64,000 nt of DNA from Klebsormidium nitens (Eukaryota > Streptophyta > Klebsormidiophyceae > Klebsormidiales > Klebsormidiaceae): NCBI GenBank assembly GCA_000708835.1, contig DF237177.1, forward strand, positions 22,453-86,452, in the 5' to 3' direction. A program made the position numbers and the translations under genes. The notes below the pieces were generated by a model that was not told the DNA's origin, searched no databases, and saw only the letters and a program-made list of their open reading frames with translations. Below, piece after piece: positions 47,101 through 59,325 of the stretch; the stretch's first letter is position 1; each line of letters starts with the position of its first letter.

Positions 47101-48936
47101 CGCTCCAGTAGCCACTTTCCTGGTCAATGTGTGACTGTTTGTGATTTAGATCTGCTTTCAGCGGTGGAAACCCTAAGTTCGGATACCCTGAAGATTACAA
47201 TAGAAGCACCAAGAAATTGAAGTGCTGCTGACCTTGCATACAAGAGGTGAGAAAGACCTTACTCTGGCTTCAAGAAAGACACTCTCACAAAGATGATTCT
47301 TAGATACCCAGTTTCAAATCTGATCAAAAATGTCTCCCTGAAGTGAAGTTATCATTTTTCAGGAAGCCCTGGCAGGCTTGAGGAGGACTGCACCACCCCA
47401 GCGCCTTACCCTGTGCCGTCTCCAAACTCGTCATCCTTCGCAATGGACCAGGGTCCCCAGTCCAAGCGTTCATCAGGTGTGCCTCCCTCAAAGATACACC
47501 ACACGCCGCGCTCGTCCTGCAAAAGGATTGGACAGCTTAAGGTACTGCACCGTCGTTAGGGTTTGCTATGAAGAAAAGCTGATCAGTGCCTGGAGGGAAA
47601 GCAGATGTCCATTGTTCCAGTTGCAGATGATTGTGAGGGTTAATTGCATCAACAGTAGATCTGCAGAGGAATGTTTACAGCAAGATTTGAAAGGAACAAC
47701 AATCTCAAACCATTGAATGACCACGAAACCCTAAAGTTCAGGGTACGAGACAGCATCACCAAACACCTCTGTAACTGCTTCGGCGCTGTATCATGAGAAG
47801 ACAAAGCTGAGGACCGAGAGATTAGCATGAGGCAAGACGCTTACCTGCTGATCAGCACACCGATGGTTGATGACAATGTCGGCGACTGCGCGCACGCCGT
47901 TGGCATGGAACTCGTCAATGAGCTCCTTCAACTGCTCCTCATTTCCATACTTGGAGGCATCCAGGTTGTAGAGCTGGCCGGGAAGATAGCCTGCGAGGAA
48001 AAGCCGCTTGTGAGACAAGGCTGGTCTACCAAAGATCTGAGAATACCACTGGTCACTGTGGATTCCTCGAGAAAAGTCAATCAGACGGATGTTCCAGAGC
48101 CAGTCTTGTCCCTGATCAGAAATGAGATGCAAGTGATTTAAGAAGCTCATCGAATGCAATGTAGTGTCCAGGCAAGTTGGATTCAAACAACTGCTTGCTG
48201 TCCATGAAAATTCGAGGCATCGCGTAGCAGAGGGATCACTTGGACCACAGACTCCGTAGCTTCTAAAACACTCAAGTGAATCAACATAACCATCCACTGG
48301 CCAATCCTGTCTTTTGTGATGCAGTCCAATGCAGGGACTAAGAGTTGTCTGTAGAGTTCTGATTTTTCCTTCCAGATCTCACAGAAACAGAAAGGTCTAT
48401 GATACCAACTTGCAAATTACCAACAAGCAGCACTCACCCTGAGGAGCCACTGACTGGCTCGGCGGTGGCAGCCACACGTCGGTGATCCCTGCCTCCGCCA
48501 GGTCCTTTGCGCACTTCTTCAGGATGTTGTACCAGCACTCGTTCTTGTTGGACTCCCAGTTGAACCCCTGAAACATGACCACGTCGTTCCAGTCGCAGGG
48601 GATGTTGCCACCCCTGGAGCCCTTGGTGGCAGGCGCCTTCTTCACCTTTTCTTTCGCCTTCACCTTTTCTGGCATTTTGGCCGCTTCTTTGGAGGCGTCC
48701 TCTGGCTTCGATTCGGCTTCGACAACAGCGGTGGCCCTAACTGTAAGATCTCTGGCGTGGGACATTGCCTTTGGCGTCTGCTTCAGGAGGGAAGAGCCTC
48801 CTAGACTGCCGGCACTCAGCCGGAGCATGCTAGGGAGGCTGCATTCAGACGTGCGCAGCTGCTTTGAGATGGATGAAGTCTCAAATGCCGCACGGGACAG
48901 TACAGACGCCTGCACCAGAGTCGAAGCGGTTGCCAT
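44187..48936 (-). CDS. Alpha-amylase (GH13), plastid-targeted, AMY3-like, 520 aa, 7 exons
   Basis: Endo-hydrolyses alpha-1,4 bonds of starch. Exons on the minus strand: 48936-48438, 47990-47845, 47516-47410, 46927-46671, 45638-45349, 44720-44551, 44280-44187 (1563 nt; phases 1, 0, 2, 1, 0, 2). The first 60-70 residues ([18 protein letters not shown]...) are Ser/Ala/Leu/Arg-rich and look like a chloroplast transit peptide. A Lys/Glu/Ala-rich linker follows (about 74-108). The barrel starts near [10 protein letters not shown]. Catalytic residues: nucleophile Asp295 in DGWRFDF, acid Glu320 in VGEYW, and Asp402 in [15 protein letters not shown] and the C-terminal beta-sheet domain ([16 protein letters not shown]) are present. 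Compared with land-plant AMY3 (known to be near 890 residues with tandem CBM45 domains), this protein has only the catalytic part after its transit peptide. It pairs functionally with the limit dextrinase of this window. Confidence 0.95.
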
Positions 48937-51802
48937 CGTGTCTCACTCAACAAAAGCACAAAAGCTGTCAGCAAGCACGCTTGATTTGACAACACGAACA
49001 CGCGAGGATCAGGGCCACCACTTCCTAGCAAACAAGCTCAAAGAAACTTTATTCTGAAATGGCTAAAAGGATCAGTGGCAGCAAGGCTTATGTTCGTGAA
49101 GAATGATCGTCTCGTGCCTCCTGATCATACGAAAGAGACCTTCTGAGAAGTCCTTTCTCTTTCCCTCTCCTTCCTTCCCTGCTTGCACCTCACCCCCGAA
49201 GACATGAACGAAGATGCACAGCTTGACAATCATCATCGGGAACACGAGGGGCTGCACAAACTGCCACGTGCTTTACAGTAGTGCACAGGGTTTGCGATGC
49301 ACTGCTCTCAACCGTCGATGGGCCCTTGATTGGTCAACATCTGCCAGATGGCCTGTTCTGCGCCTACCAGGTGGCAACCACTTTTCTTGAAAGTGACAGG
49401 TGGCCCACAATCAGGCATGCATCACTAAATGTTGGATACGGAAGATACGGATTCCGCAGCAATGATTGCGCTTCGGTCCGTCCGGATCGGGATTCGTGCG
49501 GAGGGCCTGCCTCAAGATGCCTCAAATCTCGGCGGCGCATGCACATTGCAGTCCCAGCTTTCTTCTCGACACAAAGTCCTACTCCTAGTATCATCTCGCA
49601 TGCGAGTCGCTAACACAGTTTTGGAATAGGTATACCGAAATGGCCTTGAGTATCCTTCGCAGAGTTCTGGCGCACTCCACGGGCCTGAATCCGTAGCGAT
49701 TTATCTGCTTCGCCAGCTCAGACTGAGCACTTCTAGAACGTCCGTGTTCTTGATTCCTGGCGGCAATCATCTGGATTATCCTGGCGGCAATCATCCTGGC
49801 GGCAATCGTGACTACGAACTAACCTGATCAGCCTCCAAGTTGAACATCCTTACCACCTTCTCGTCACATTTGTCATATGCATTACACTGAACCCACACTG
49901 AATTTCAACTGAATTGGCTACTGCTAAGTTCCATTAATGATCAGTTGCAACTTTGTCAACTCTGGCGTGAAGTCTTCAAACATGCAAAGTGCACAAAGAC
50001 GGATCACACGACAATCTTCGTTGGATTTGGAAATGTGAGCGCAAATCTTCGTATCAATTAGCAGTACCTCGAAGGACAGCTCGGAGGGCGCGTTAGCCGA
50101 GTCAGCCTGCATCAGAAAAGGCCGAATGTGCCCTCCAAAGAAAACAATACAGTCGCTAAGTTCATAAATCTGCTCACCACTGCAGGGCCACTGCATCACA
50201 TTTCAGTCGTTGCAATCTGCATGGAAAGAGCTTCTTGCTTAACATGTATTGAATTACCTTCGTTACTTTTCTTTTGAGTCGGCTAACTGTCAAGACAATC
50301 GGGACTTCCCGTCACAAGCCTTCCCTGCTGAGGCCTGTTGGCGAGCGTTCGTTGCTTCTATCGCTTGTCAAAAGAGAGTGTTGAGAAAGGGTTCCTCGAT
50401 TTCTCAACTAAGTCTTAGGTTCTTGACATTGGATAGGCCCAGTTCGAAACTTCAATCTCTAAAGCATTTAGATCCGATCAGCAAAGGGAAGAGCTTTGCC
50501 GCCTGGCTTAGGACGGGGGTGCATTTGCCTTCATTCTGAATACTCTGGATTGTCGAAAAAGGTCGAGTCAATGGAAGAGCTTATCCTTGGAGATCGACCT
50601 TTTCCAGTAAGTCCCTGTGACTGATTCGCTACGGCTGCCATGAGTCAGGCATCGGTTCCGACGACCAATTGATATGAATCGAATCCAACTCGACGGTCAT
50701 CTTCCTGTTTGCTCCAATCTGTTCCTTTGACTGAAGAATGTATACTATCTTATCAGCATAGTGACTCCACTCTTATATTGCTAGTGCCCAACGTCAGGTA
50801 TAAGTTCCATCGAAGCAAGCTCTTGTAACACAGCGTTAGCCGCATAGCTCATAAAGCTCGACGCTCTATCGTCGATCAAGGCGTCTAGTAAAATCTCGCT
50901 TCATCTTCAACCCTGTGGGCGACTGCAGCTACTTGGGAATTACAGTATCTCTTCCGAAGGATCTTACAAAAATCACAAAAGCAGTAAGCATATGTAGAAT
51001 GATACACGGTCAGAATTTCGTATGATGTGCATGGCAATACAGGTGGCACAGCAGCAATTCTCGCCGGCAAGGAAGTCTGCAACGTGGATCAGTCAGATCG
51101 GAATATCCGCCAAACTGTACTTTTAAGCTTTATAAGCTCTATAACTGCAGTGAAGCTGCTTCTCGTACGAGGTAATATCTGATCATCAGAGCTGGCGAAG
51201 TCCTTGCGAACGAGTAAACGGCTTTTGAAGGATTCCAAGCAATCTCGGGATCAACGAACAAACGGAAACATGGAAACACCGTGACTGGTCACTGACAGTC
51301 ACAGCACTATATCTGCGTGGTGAATACTAAGCGCTTGAGGTTGACCCTACTTATCAATAGACTTCATAAAATAATCCCTGCCTTGCCGGATGATGCATCA
51401 ACACTGTCTCAAACAAAAGTTTCTGCATCGGAGGGGAGTGACTCCAACCACAAGGCAGGCAGACTGGTTTCGTTCCGTCTTCCTGCGCATACCAGGCCTT
51501 GATCCTCCTTGCAGGAGCGCCTAGGGAGCGCTTCAGGTGAAAGCATTCGCAATACAACTCGTTTGCCCTTGAAACGGCACGGACAAGCTCCTTAGCGGAG
51601 GGCGGGTCCCGTTGGATTTCCTGAGGTTCCCCCTCTCCGTGCTGTGGCTACCCTTTGGTTCTTCACGGGGGCTATTCCTCCTTGTAAGCCTTTTCACAAG
51701 CTGCTGTTCGGCAATCTGCTGAACTAATCTTGCTTCCGAACACGGGGTACTTCCCCAGGACTGCCCCAACCTTTGCAAACAACGGGAGATTCTCAAGGGA
51801 CA
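48937..51802. other. Divergent intergenic region, 2.9 kb, no confident gene
   Basis: Lies between the starts of alpha-amylase (minus) and the lipid-transfer gene (plus). Two minus-strand stretches look vaguely coding. One is 49620-49794 (ending in a block containing KQINRYGFRPVECARTLRR). The other is 50070-50107 (ADSANAPSELSFE, between an AG and a GTACTG). I could not connect them into a model. A triple CCTGGCGGCAATC repeat lies at about 49754-49808. Promoters of both neighbours should be at the two ends. Confidence 0.4.
49754..49808. repeat. Short tandem repeat CCTGGCGGCAATC, three copies
   Basis: Three copies of CCTGGCGGCAATC within about 55 bases; the first two are 23-24 bases apart and the last two abut after AT. 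It lies within the low-confidence minus-strand frame at 49591-49794, where it would encode IAAR repeats. Confidence 0.65.
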
Positions 51803-54800
51803 ATGGTAAACGAGAGGTTTCTCTACCTGTTGACATGGGTCGTTTTGGTGGGCTTAATGATCAGCGACCTCTCCTCGAGGCGACATCCTGCCCCAGCGAA
51901 GGCGGGCTTGGTCGCCCTTTCGGTGCCTCCTACCAGGGACTGCGAGCAGCGGCTCAAGATGATCACTGCGTGCCACGTGGCGGGGCAGGCGTGCTGCCAC
52001 GTGTTCCAGGAGGCCAACGCGAGGGGCTGCTTCTGTTACCTGGCGAGTAAGTGTCAGCAGAGTCAAAATGCTGCTCAGTGAGATCGGGCTTGGATTGCTC
52101 ATGATGTACTAAGTACGTCACTGCAGCAGATATAACACTCATTCTCTACTTCGTCAAGGGATGGAAGCAAAGGCAAGCTTCTCCGTGTGAGCCATATTCG
52201 TTCACCTTCTTGAGGACTTCTTGATCATATGAATTTAGGAGCAGAGACTGATTTCAATGGCGTATTTAAACACTTGAATCTGATGTTAGTTTTCAAAGGG
52301 CAGGTGCCAAAGCAACCAGTTGACCACGAGAGCGGGCTAGAAATTGTAAAATACATGTGACGTTTCCTTGAGAGTACTCTATCTGTCGAATTTCAAAAGC
52401 AGAAGATGCGAGAAGGACTTCAACTTCGGCAGTAGATATTAGCATTGAAAATCAGTCGACTCTCCTTTTCGAAGGCACCGTTCGCATCAGTCGTTGATGC
52501 CGCAAGGAGCCGAAAAGCGGCTAAACACGAGCACGATTTGATCTTCCTTCAGATAATAAAAGTCTGTGATGTATCCATCCGATCCTGATTCTTTAGATTC
52601 CAAAATTCGGTAGAGTGATGTCAAGACGAACGTCATTGTGCTGCATCACTTGGAGCTGCGAAGACAAAAAACATTGCGGACGCAATGACTTTGACAACAT
52701 TTGTTGTGGCCTCATCCTTTTGTAGCCTTCGGATATCTAATGACGACTTTCACGTCTGTCGTGGATCTGAGCTGAAAGTTGTCTCTATTCTGTGAACTCA
52801 GACTTCTCCGTGGAGGGGGCGATGTCCCTGACGTCAGCCGACGTCGCGGCTCTCGCATCGACCTGCGCGGTCCCCTACGTCAGCGTACCAGGTGCTGACA
52901 CGTGTCCCTCTGCCCCGCGCTCGCGCTTCCCGGCGGCCCACCTTGAGATCGTCATTCTGTTCGGTTACGTCCGCACCCCGGCTCTTGGCGCGCGTATTCA
53001 CACCTTCCTGGCGCCGGTGACTTCGCGTTTCGCCCGAGGCGTCTGGTCGGAGGTGGGAATAGGCCCCGGACGCGGTTTGGGGGATCCCTCTGGCGGTCCG
53101 TTTGCTGGTCACACAGCCCAACGAAGTGCCCGGGGGATGCTTCCGGGCCCAGAGGCTGAATTGAGAACGAGCCTTTTGGAAAGCGCGTTGTGGAGCTTGC
53201 CGCGGGGACCGTTTCTAAACGGGAAGAAGCAATTTGAGACGTCTGCGGAGCAGTCCATGGTTCTTTCTTCCGGTGCGGTTCGGCGCAAAGACGTCGGTGA
53301 GAAAGCGGTCCTTCCGATCCTCCCGGAGCAAGATTCCGTTGCCGGGGAGGGTTCTCGAGCAGATGAAGAGCGGAAGGAGCGGAAGCGGAGGCTGGCTACA
53401 GGGAGCTTCGTCGGAGGAGCGGACTTGCTGATCAGCGACGAGTCTGGCAGCTCCGGCGGAACGGTTTCATCGGAACGGAACGGGGTGTGGCACAAGGGCA
53501 CGTTTCATGCCGCAGATAACCGTGACGTGAGGTTGCGAAAAAAGAGAAGCCCATCGAACGAGGCAGACTTTGATGTAGCAACCGTCGAGGCCTTGATCCG
53601 AAGCGAGTTTCTTGGGGACGTGCTTCCCGAACGTGACGTTTCGACCACGAAGTCGCCGGACTCCGCGAAGACAGAGCTTTGCACCGGAGGGGATTCCGCT
53701 CGTTTCGCTCGTTCCGCTCGTTCCGCTGAGCCCCTCGGCGGTGGCAAAATGGATACTCTTCCTGACCTGTCGTCCCCGTCAGCCAGAGACGGGGGCAATG
53801 AGCGGATTGACCGAGAACCGAATGAGTTGCAGCACGGGCCGTTCACAGTAAAGGACAAAGGTCCTTCGGCAGACGAACTAGACTGGGCTTACTTTGCCAG
53901 TGTGCGACAGTTGCAGCAATACCGGCAGCATACGGACGCTTTTCTGGCACGCCAGGGGTCAGTTCCGGACGCGCAGGAGAGCGGAAGCGGAAGGCAGACG
54001 GACGGAAGCGGACGTCCGGAACCCGCGGAGGAGCCCACTGTAGGTAGGTTAGAATCAATTCTCTCATGTTTGCCGTTTCTGACTCTTCTCGAGGTATTGG
54101 CCTTGGTCCTTCACCTTGCTTTTCCGTCTCCTTTCACCGTTGTCCTGCTTCGGTCCCCTGGTCGGCAGCGGAAGGAACGTCCGACGCGCGTAACGCGAGC
54201 GCAACTGTTGAAAGCAACGTACGTGGGAGATCTCCTCTTCGTGTTTGCAAGGCGGGTTGCACCAAACGGTTCAATCATTTTGTCTTGCCACATCTTTTCA
54301 GAGTCAAGTAACGAGGCAAGTTACCTCAGGCGTACATCCTCACTCGCTTGGTGAGGGTTGAAACCTGGCCATCAGGATTGCGAGCCTCATCGGGCTTTAC
54401 TTAATCTTCTCGCATTTGATCAGAATGGTTTTTCCCAGTCACAGGCGTCGCTTGAGCTGTCGCGGTACTTCATTGCACTGTTGACGAGAAGATGATGTTT
54501 TGTTGCAAACATTCCATCGAACTCGTGACGAGAAGATAGTGTTCGCAAACAAACCTTACAGTCCCTTTGACGCTCTGCTCCAATCCCTCCACGCGCAGAT
54601 GATGAGGATTCACAAATCGCCCGGGACCCTCGCCTGGAACGTCTCTCCAACGGGCCGGTTGCGGCCTTACGCGCCCAGTCATCCGCCCGGGCATCATCAA
54701 CCGACTTACTTCCGAACTTACTCTCCGACAAAAAGCAGCCCGGTAGGAGCTCCCGGCTTCCCTGGATCGCCCAAGTCGACTCCAATTTTCCAAGCGACCT

Positions 54801-55256
54801 TCCGCTTCTCAAACCGACTTCCGCACAGAAGTCTCCGCTTCTCATCGCACTCAATGCTCCAGAGGACTCCCCCTCGCCCCCAGAAACCGCTCCCCCACCC
54901 CCCGAGTTCTTCCCCCCTCTCGTTCCGGAACCACCGCCGCCAGCCCCCGGAACGGAACCCCCTCCCTCCTCCTCCCCCGGAAACCAGTCCCCCCTCCCCC
55001 ACCTGGAGCTTCACCCCCAACTCCTCCGCCCCTTTCGCCCCCCCCTCCGCGCGCGCAACCCCCTCCCCCGCGTGCGCATCCCCCTCCCCCGCGTGGGCAC
55101 CCCCCTCCTCCAGCGGGAAAGCCTCCTCCCCCGGCCGCCCCTGCGCCTGCCCCGGCTCCGTCGTCTGCTTTTAGAATTGGTCGGGTTGATTCATTGTCCT
55201 TATGGCAAGTCCTAGTTGCGCTTATGGTGGGATACTATCTCGTGGCGTTGCTCTAA
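51803..55256 (+). CDS. Secreted eight-cysteine lipid-transfer-domain protein with long proline-rich extension, possibly GPI-anchored
   Basis: Exons: 51803-52046, 52802-54043, 54599 to the end. Exon 1 starts with a signal peptide (MVNERFLYLLTWVVLVGLMI). The mature part has the full eight-cysteine nsLTP motif at residues 47, 57, 64-65, 76, 78, 103 and 116 (C, C, CC, CxC, C, C). The last two cysteines come from exon 2 (TSADVAALASTC and PGADTC), which is the evidence for joining exons 1 and 2. The domain binds lipids in the apoplast in land plants. It is followed by about 380 residues of low-complexity Arg/Ser/Asp/Glu-rich sequence of no known fold, then a Pro-rich region. Exon 3 joins in phase as TV-D-DED. 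Its first part is clear in that frame to about 54960. Without a shift, translation ends at 55215 (about 700 aa). In the adjacent frame it continues as long Pro runs (PPPPRAQPPPP) and ends at 55256 with a hydrophobic tail (LWQVLVALMVGYYLVALL) typical of a GPI signal. The LTP part is firm; the 3' end is not. Confidence 0.65.
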
Positions 55257-56559
55257 TTGATGCGGGTGTCTACCGGAGTACACGGTTTGACGCCGTGTGG
55301 GTTGAAGGAAAGAGTGAGGGATTGCTTCTCAAGAGCGTAGGATTCGCACGATAGGAAAGTGTCGTTAGAGTCGGATCAAAGCGGTTGCAGGATAGTCTCC
55401 TGATACGTTTCACTCTTTTCCAAGGACCACCCGCCGTCAGTGTGATCATACGGAACGACAGTAGATTCACTGCTGTTCAGTATTGCAGAATCGTTCTTCC
55501 CAAATACCTTGCACTCGACGATTCAGAAAGATTCGAGTTAACCAAGTCGACAAATTAAAGGCATCAGGTGCTCATCAGGTGTTTGTCTTCATGGCGGTTG
55601 ACCCTGGACATTTAGGGGGCCCGAAACTCAAGATGGGCCCACACTTTTCAGATCCACTCAGAGTTTTGTGAGTACGTACTATGCCAGATGGGATCGACAG
55701 CGTCTGTATTTGCCTGCGCAATGCGCCTGGGGGAAAGCTTGACGGTGAAGCAGCTGGCATGACCTTGACAGCTAAGCTCAGCCATGGTTTGAGACGGCAA
55801 CAATTATGTGACAGGCCGGCGGGCTGCAATTATGAACCTGTGCCATTAAAATTGGCCATCATGTTGCTGCTGTCACCATGAGCTCTGATGTCAGCGTGTG
55901 TTTGCAGGTTGTATCAACGTCTAGGTCATCTTAATCAAGTACACGTGCGTGCATGCCGCGCTTCAATCAGGGTACATTTATACTGCTCATGCATCATGCT
56001 TGTGTACCTATAGTATGCGCTTATGGTCAACTAATGCCTTAATCAGAACTGATAGCAAGACCGCGCGGCCTAGTCATCGCCCCAGTCAAGCGTACGCAGC
56101 TTAAGGAGCTGAGCCCAGTTGATCTGCACCGTGACAGTGCTTGACGAACAGCGACCCAAAGTCCTAAGGCGCCAGATTGCAATCTGTCATAAGAAGCTGT
56201 CTGTTGGTACGTGACAAGCTCTGAAGTCATCGAAGTACTATCCTTCGAAAGACTGGTACTCAAAAAGTAACATAAGGATTGGAAATTGTAGCAGAAAGTC
56301 TTCTTTGGCACAGTTATGAGAAGCGACTCGTCAAATCGACAGAATAGGTACTATGGAAACCTGCATTCAATCTGACGCCTTCATAAATGACTTCGGCAGC
56401 TTTCACTTCTAGACTGACAAGCTGTCTCATGTACATCGTATTTGATGTATGCAGATTGATTTTAACTTCTTTTTTACTCTGGGAAGCCGTTAACAGCCTC
56501 CATGTTAAGATTGGTAAAACAGCGGTAACAACGTACGTTCGCAAGTAATGTATGGTCGA
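55257..56559. other. Convergent intergenic region
   Basis: 1.3 kb between the lipid-transfer gene (plus) and the FHA gene (minus) stop codons. No convincing coding sequence on either strand. Confidence 0.5.
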
Positions 56560-58394
56560 CTATGAGACAGCCGGCATTGCTTGTCTCAGCCGTGTCTTCA
56601 GCTGCTCCGCCTGGCCCCGAAGATCCTGCTGGAGGAACTTTGAGCGAGCCTGTACCACAGATTGACTCACAATCAGCTCAAAAAGACACCAGCAAGGCAC
56701 AGGGCACAGTATCCCGATTGCTGTAGGAGGTAAAACAGCGACCCGAAGTGTTCTTGAGCTGGCTGGGAACATGTTCCGGGATCATTTTCTAGGCAGGAAC
56801 TCTGTCTCTTTCACCATCATTGAGATTTTTCAGTAGCCAGATAATAAGGCTATCTGCAAAGGAGCCGATCCTTGCGCAGTCGCTATCAAAACCAGAAGTA
56901 ACATAATCCCAACTCATGAGCAGGGACTCAAGTGTGCGAGGCATGCGCTTGTGGTAGTGAATTGGTTCACCGAGGGCACAAAAAGATGCGCTGATGTACC
57001 ACGATTGGCACACGGGCTGATTGAGACTCTTTAATCTGCCTGGAAGAAAGCTTGCATATACAAAGAAAAATCGAAGGTCTGGATTCGGAGGCGAACTGCA
57101 AAAAGCGTATCTAACACAGTCTCTTTTGGCGCTTTCACTGACCATCTCTCAACCAAACACTCCAAACGGGCACCGAAGCAAGTCGGCCAAAGACGTATGG
57201 CTTCTTCAACCATAGGGCGTCAGTGCTTGCAGAAAGATTACCTGTATTCGCTGAACAAGCATGTTGCATTCAAACTCCAAGTACTGCTCCACCGTCATGT
57301 CGTGCGGGACTGGAGGCCCAATGGTCACTTGCAGAAACGTGCGCGTCCCCAGCCGGATTAGATCACCAGCTTGCAACCGGATCCGGCCGTCTGGATAGGG
57401 GAGCAAAGTAATTGTACATCATAAGCGTGGAAGTTTCCAGCTTCGATGCCATGGTGCAAGAGGTGCAACGCCTCATACTTGGACGGACAGGCGTGTTGTC
57501 TGGCAAAGTGTTGCTTGTGAGGAAATGCAGAAGCAGGCCCATTATGGAACACTCTGCCAATTGAAAAGCAGTCCTCAAAGTGAAGTAATGTTGCAGCCTG
57601 TTTCATTGCTCTTTAGAAGGTTTGCTTGCTTTTCATCCCCAACCGTTCTGCCGGCCCTTCTGCAGGCACTTTATGAAAGATATTGAGGGATGAACGGAGC
57701 ATGGGAGTATTCATCAAGAAGCTGGTAGTAATAAAACAAATGAAAGTGCCAGAATGCATTGACATACCTGCATCTTCTGCTGCCGGCTGTACATCTCTTC
57801 CATTGACTTGCGTGCCATTTGAGCTTCCGAGGTCTCGAATGGTCCAGGAGACGTTTACCCACTCCAGAATCGCGTGCCTTTCTGAGATCTGCGGGAGACT
57901 TTTCTTAGCATATGCTTAGAAAAAAAATCCAATGCTAATGCTCAACAGGTATGTCACCTCCCTACTCGGCGCTGTCAATTTGAATGTAACAAGCACAGCT
58001 GCAGGAAGAAGTTTAAGACATTCCAGTGTTGGTTCCTTTGCTACTCCTGACCTGACATCGATCAAGCTGACCCCCCAATCCTGGACAAAGGCTTCGCTTA
58101 CTGACAGACACCTCATTCACAAGGCACAACTGCATGACACAAAACAGTTGCTGTCTGTTGATCGTCATTCATAAAGCAGTATGTGACTGGCAGGGTGCAT
58201 CAATGCTTGCAACTTACGGAGCTGTCCTGGAGATGCAGAGTGCTCTTCTTTGTCCTCCCAACCGTAATGCTTGCTCCTTTGGCCATGAAGGCTTCTTTTG
58301 TCTTGCATGGTCCAGCAACTACCTCCAGTGCGAGATTGTCCCTTTCCCGTCTCTGCTCACCAGCAGCCGGAGCGCTTGCTCCCTGTCCGTTCAT
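56560..58394 (-). CDS. Small FHA-domain protein, 178 aa, 4 exons
   Basis: FHA domains bind phosphothreonine peptides. Exons on the minus strand: 58394-58218, 57888-57768, 57390-57242, 56649-56560 (537 nt; phases 0, 1, 0). The start at MNGQGASAP is the first ATG of the frame; an upstream TTG extension is ignored. After about 20 residues comes LALEVVAGP, then the FHA core: VGRTKKSTLHL (with the Gly-Arg of the phosphopeptide pocket), SSISERHAILEW (the conserved Ser and Arg-His) and LGSSNGTQVNG (the Asn of SSNGT). It closes with DLIRLGTRTFLQV. The C-terminal 50 residues form a probable helix/coiled coil (ECNMLVQRIQARSKFLQQD). There is no catalytic partner domain, so it is probably a phospho-dependent adaptor, cytosolic or nuclear. 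Partner and pathway are unknown. It is divergent with sucrose-phosphatase. Confidence 0.88.
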
Positions 58395-59325
58395 TGCGTC
58401 TCTGATTGCCGCCAATTACCCCACTATGGGCCGGCGTTGCATACAGTCAGTTGCAATAGGTGAGAGTCCGTGGAAGACAAGCCGGCTGGGTTACGTGAAG
58501 GCCTTTCAATCTGCCCTTGCAATTTTCAAAGTCGCGAATGCTGTTTTATGAAGTCCTCCGCAGAGGGTTTTGCTTTTGGTGCTACACGATTGTTGCACTT
58601 CCGAGCGCTTCTCCAGCCTCTGCTCGCAAGTCACAAGTCATTCTCCACGCTCCAAGTTGGCACCAGACAAGCTTGCGCTAGGGGCATACGGTTCACCGTT
58701 CAATTCCGAAAGGCCTCAGCCAATTCCCTACCTAAGTGTTGATCCTAGAAATCATTCGCCCGGCTCCACCATCACCACGCCGTCCACTTCAATGTCAGCC
58801 TTGGCCCTTCAGTGCTTCAGCCTTCAGCTTGCTATCGATCAATACGGTAGAAAACAACGTTTTACCTTTTGCGCCCACTGGCAGAGCTCTCGTCGAAGAA
58901 CCATCGTCACGAAAGAGACTCGTGAGTTCGATGCAGCGCGTTCGACGATATCCAACTGGGCAATTTTTGAAAGTTTGAAAAGGTTCACGATTGCTCAAAC
59001 CCTATGATCGACGGTCTACACCACTTTGATCGACGGTTATCAAGCTTCCTTCTGTGACCAACTGGCATCTACGATGATGCCACGTGCTGACTTCTCAGCA
59101 AGCCAGCTGTCGACCACTGACTGGCCCTTTGCTCTCTTCGCCATGGTGCTGAAGGCTGAACATGTGAATGTGAATCCTAGCTCTGCATCGAAGCTGCATT
59201 GCGCATTGCTTGAACTTGCTTCACAGAAGCGTCGCACCAAGGCCGCAAGATACTTCTTTGTTGTGGATTTGCGCTGTGGATTTGCGCTGCCTATCAGAAG
59301 ATATTGGGGCCATCTTCCCCGCGCA
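58395..59325. promoter_or_regulatory. Head-to-head intergenic region, FHA / sucrose-phosphatase
   Basis: 931 bases to the first plausible sucrose-phosphatase ATG (59326), or 1147 to the second (59542). Overlapping frames on both strands in 58800-59400 are open by chance as far as I can judge. The 5' UTR of sucrose-phosphatase probably begins here. Confidence 0.4.

Noticed and set aside
51660-51775. Minus-strand stretch VGAVLGKYPVFGSKISS...CEKAYKEE followed by a stop
   Set aside because: It looks protein-like, but only a weak acceptor precedes it, no upstream partner exon was found, and it would run into the plus-strand lipid-transfer gene.
52834-53121. Minus-strand frame opening with MGCVTSK, like DUF630/632 N-termini
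   Set aside because: It lies antisense to the lipid-transfer exon 2, in GC-rich sequence where several frames are open, and nothing after the first residues resembles that family.
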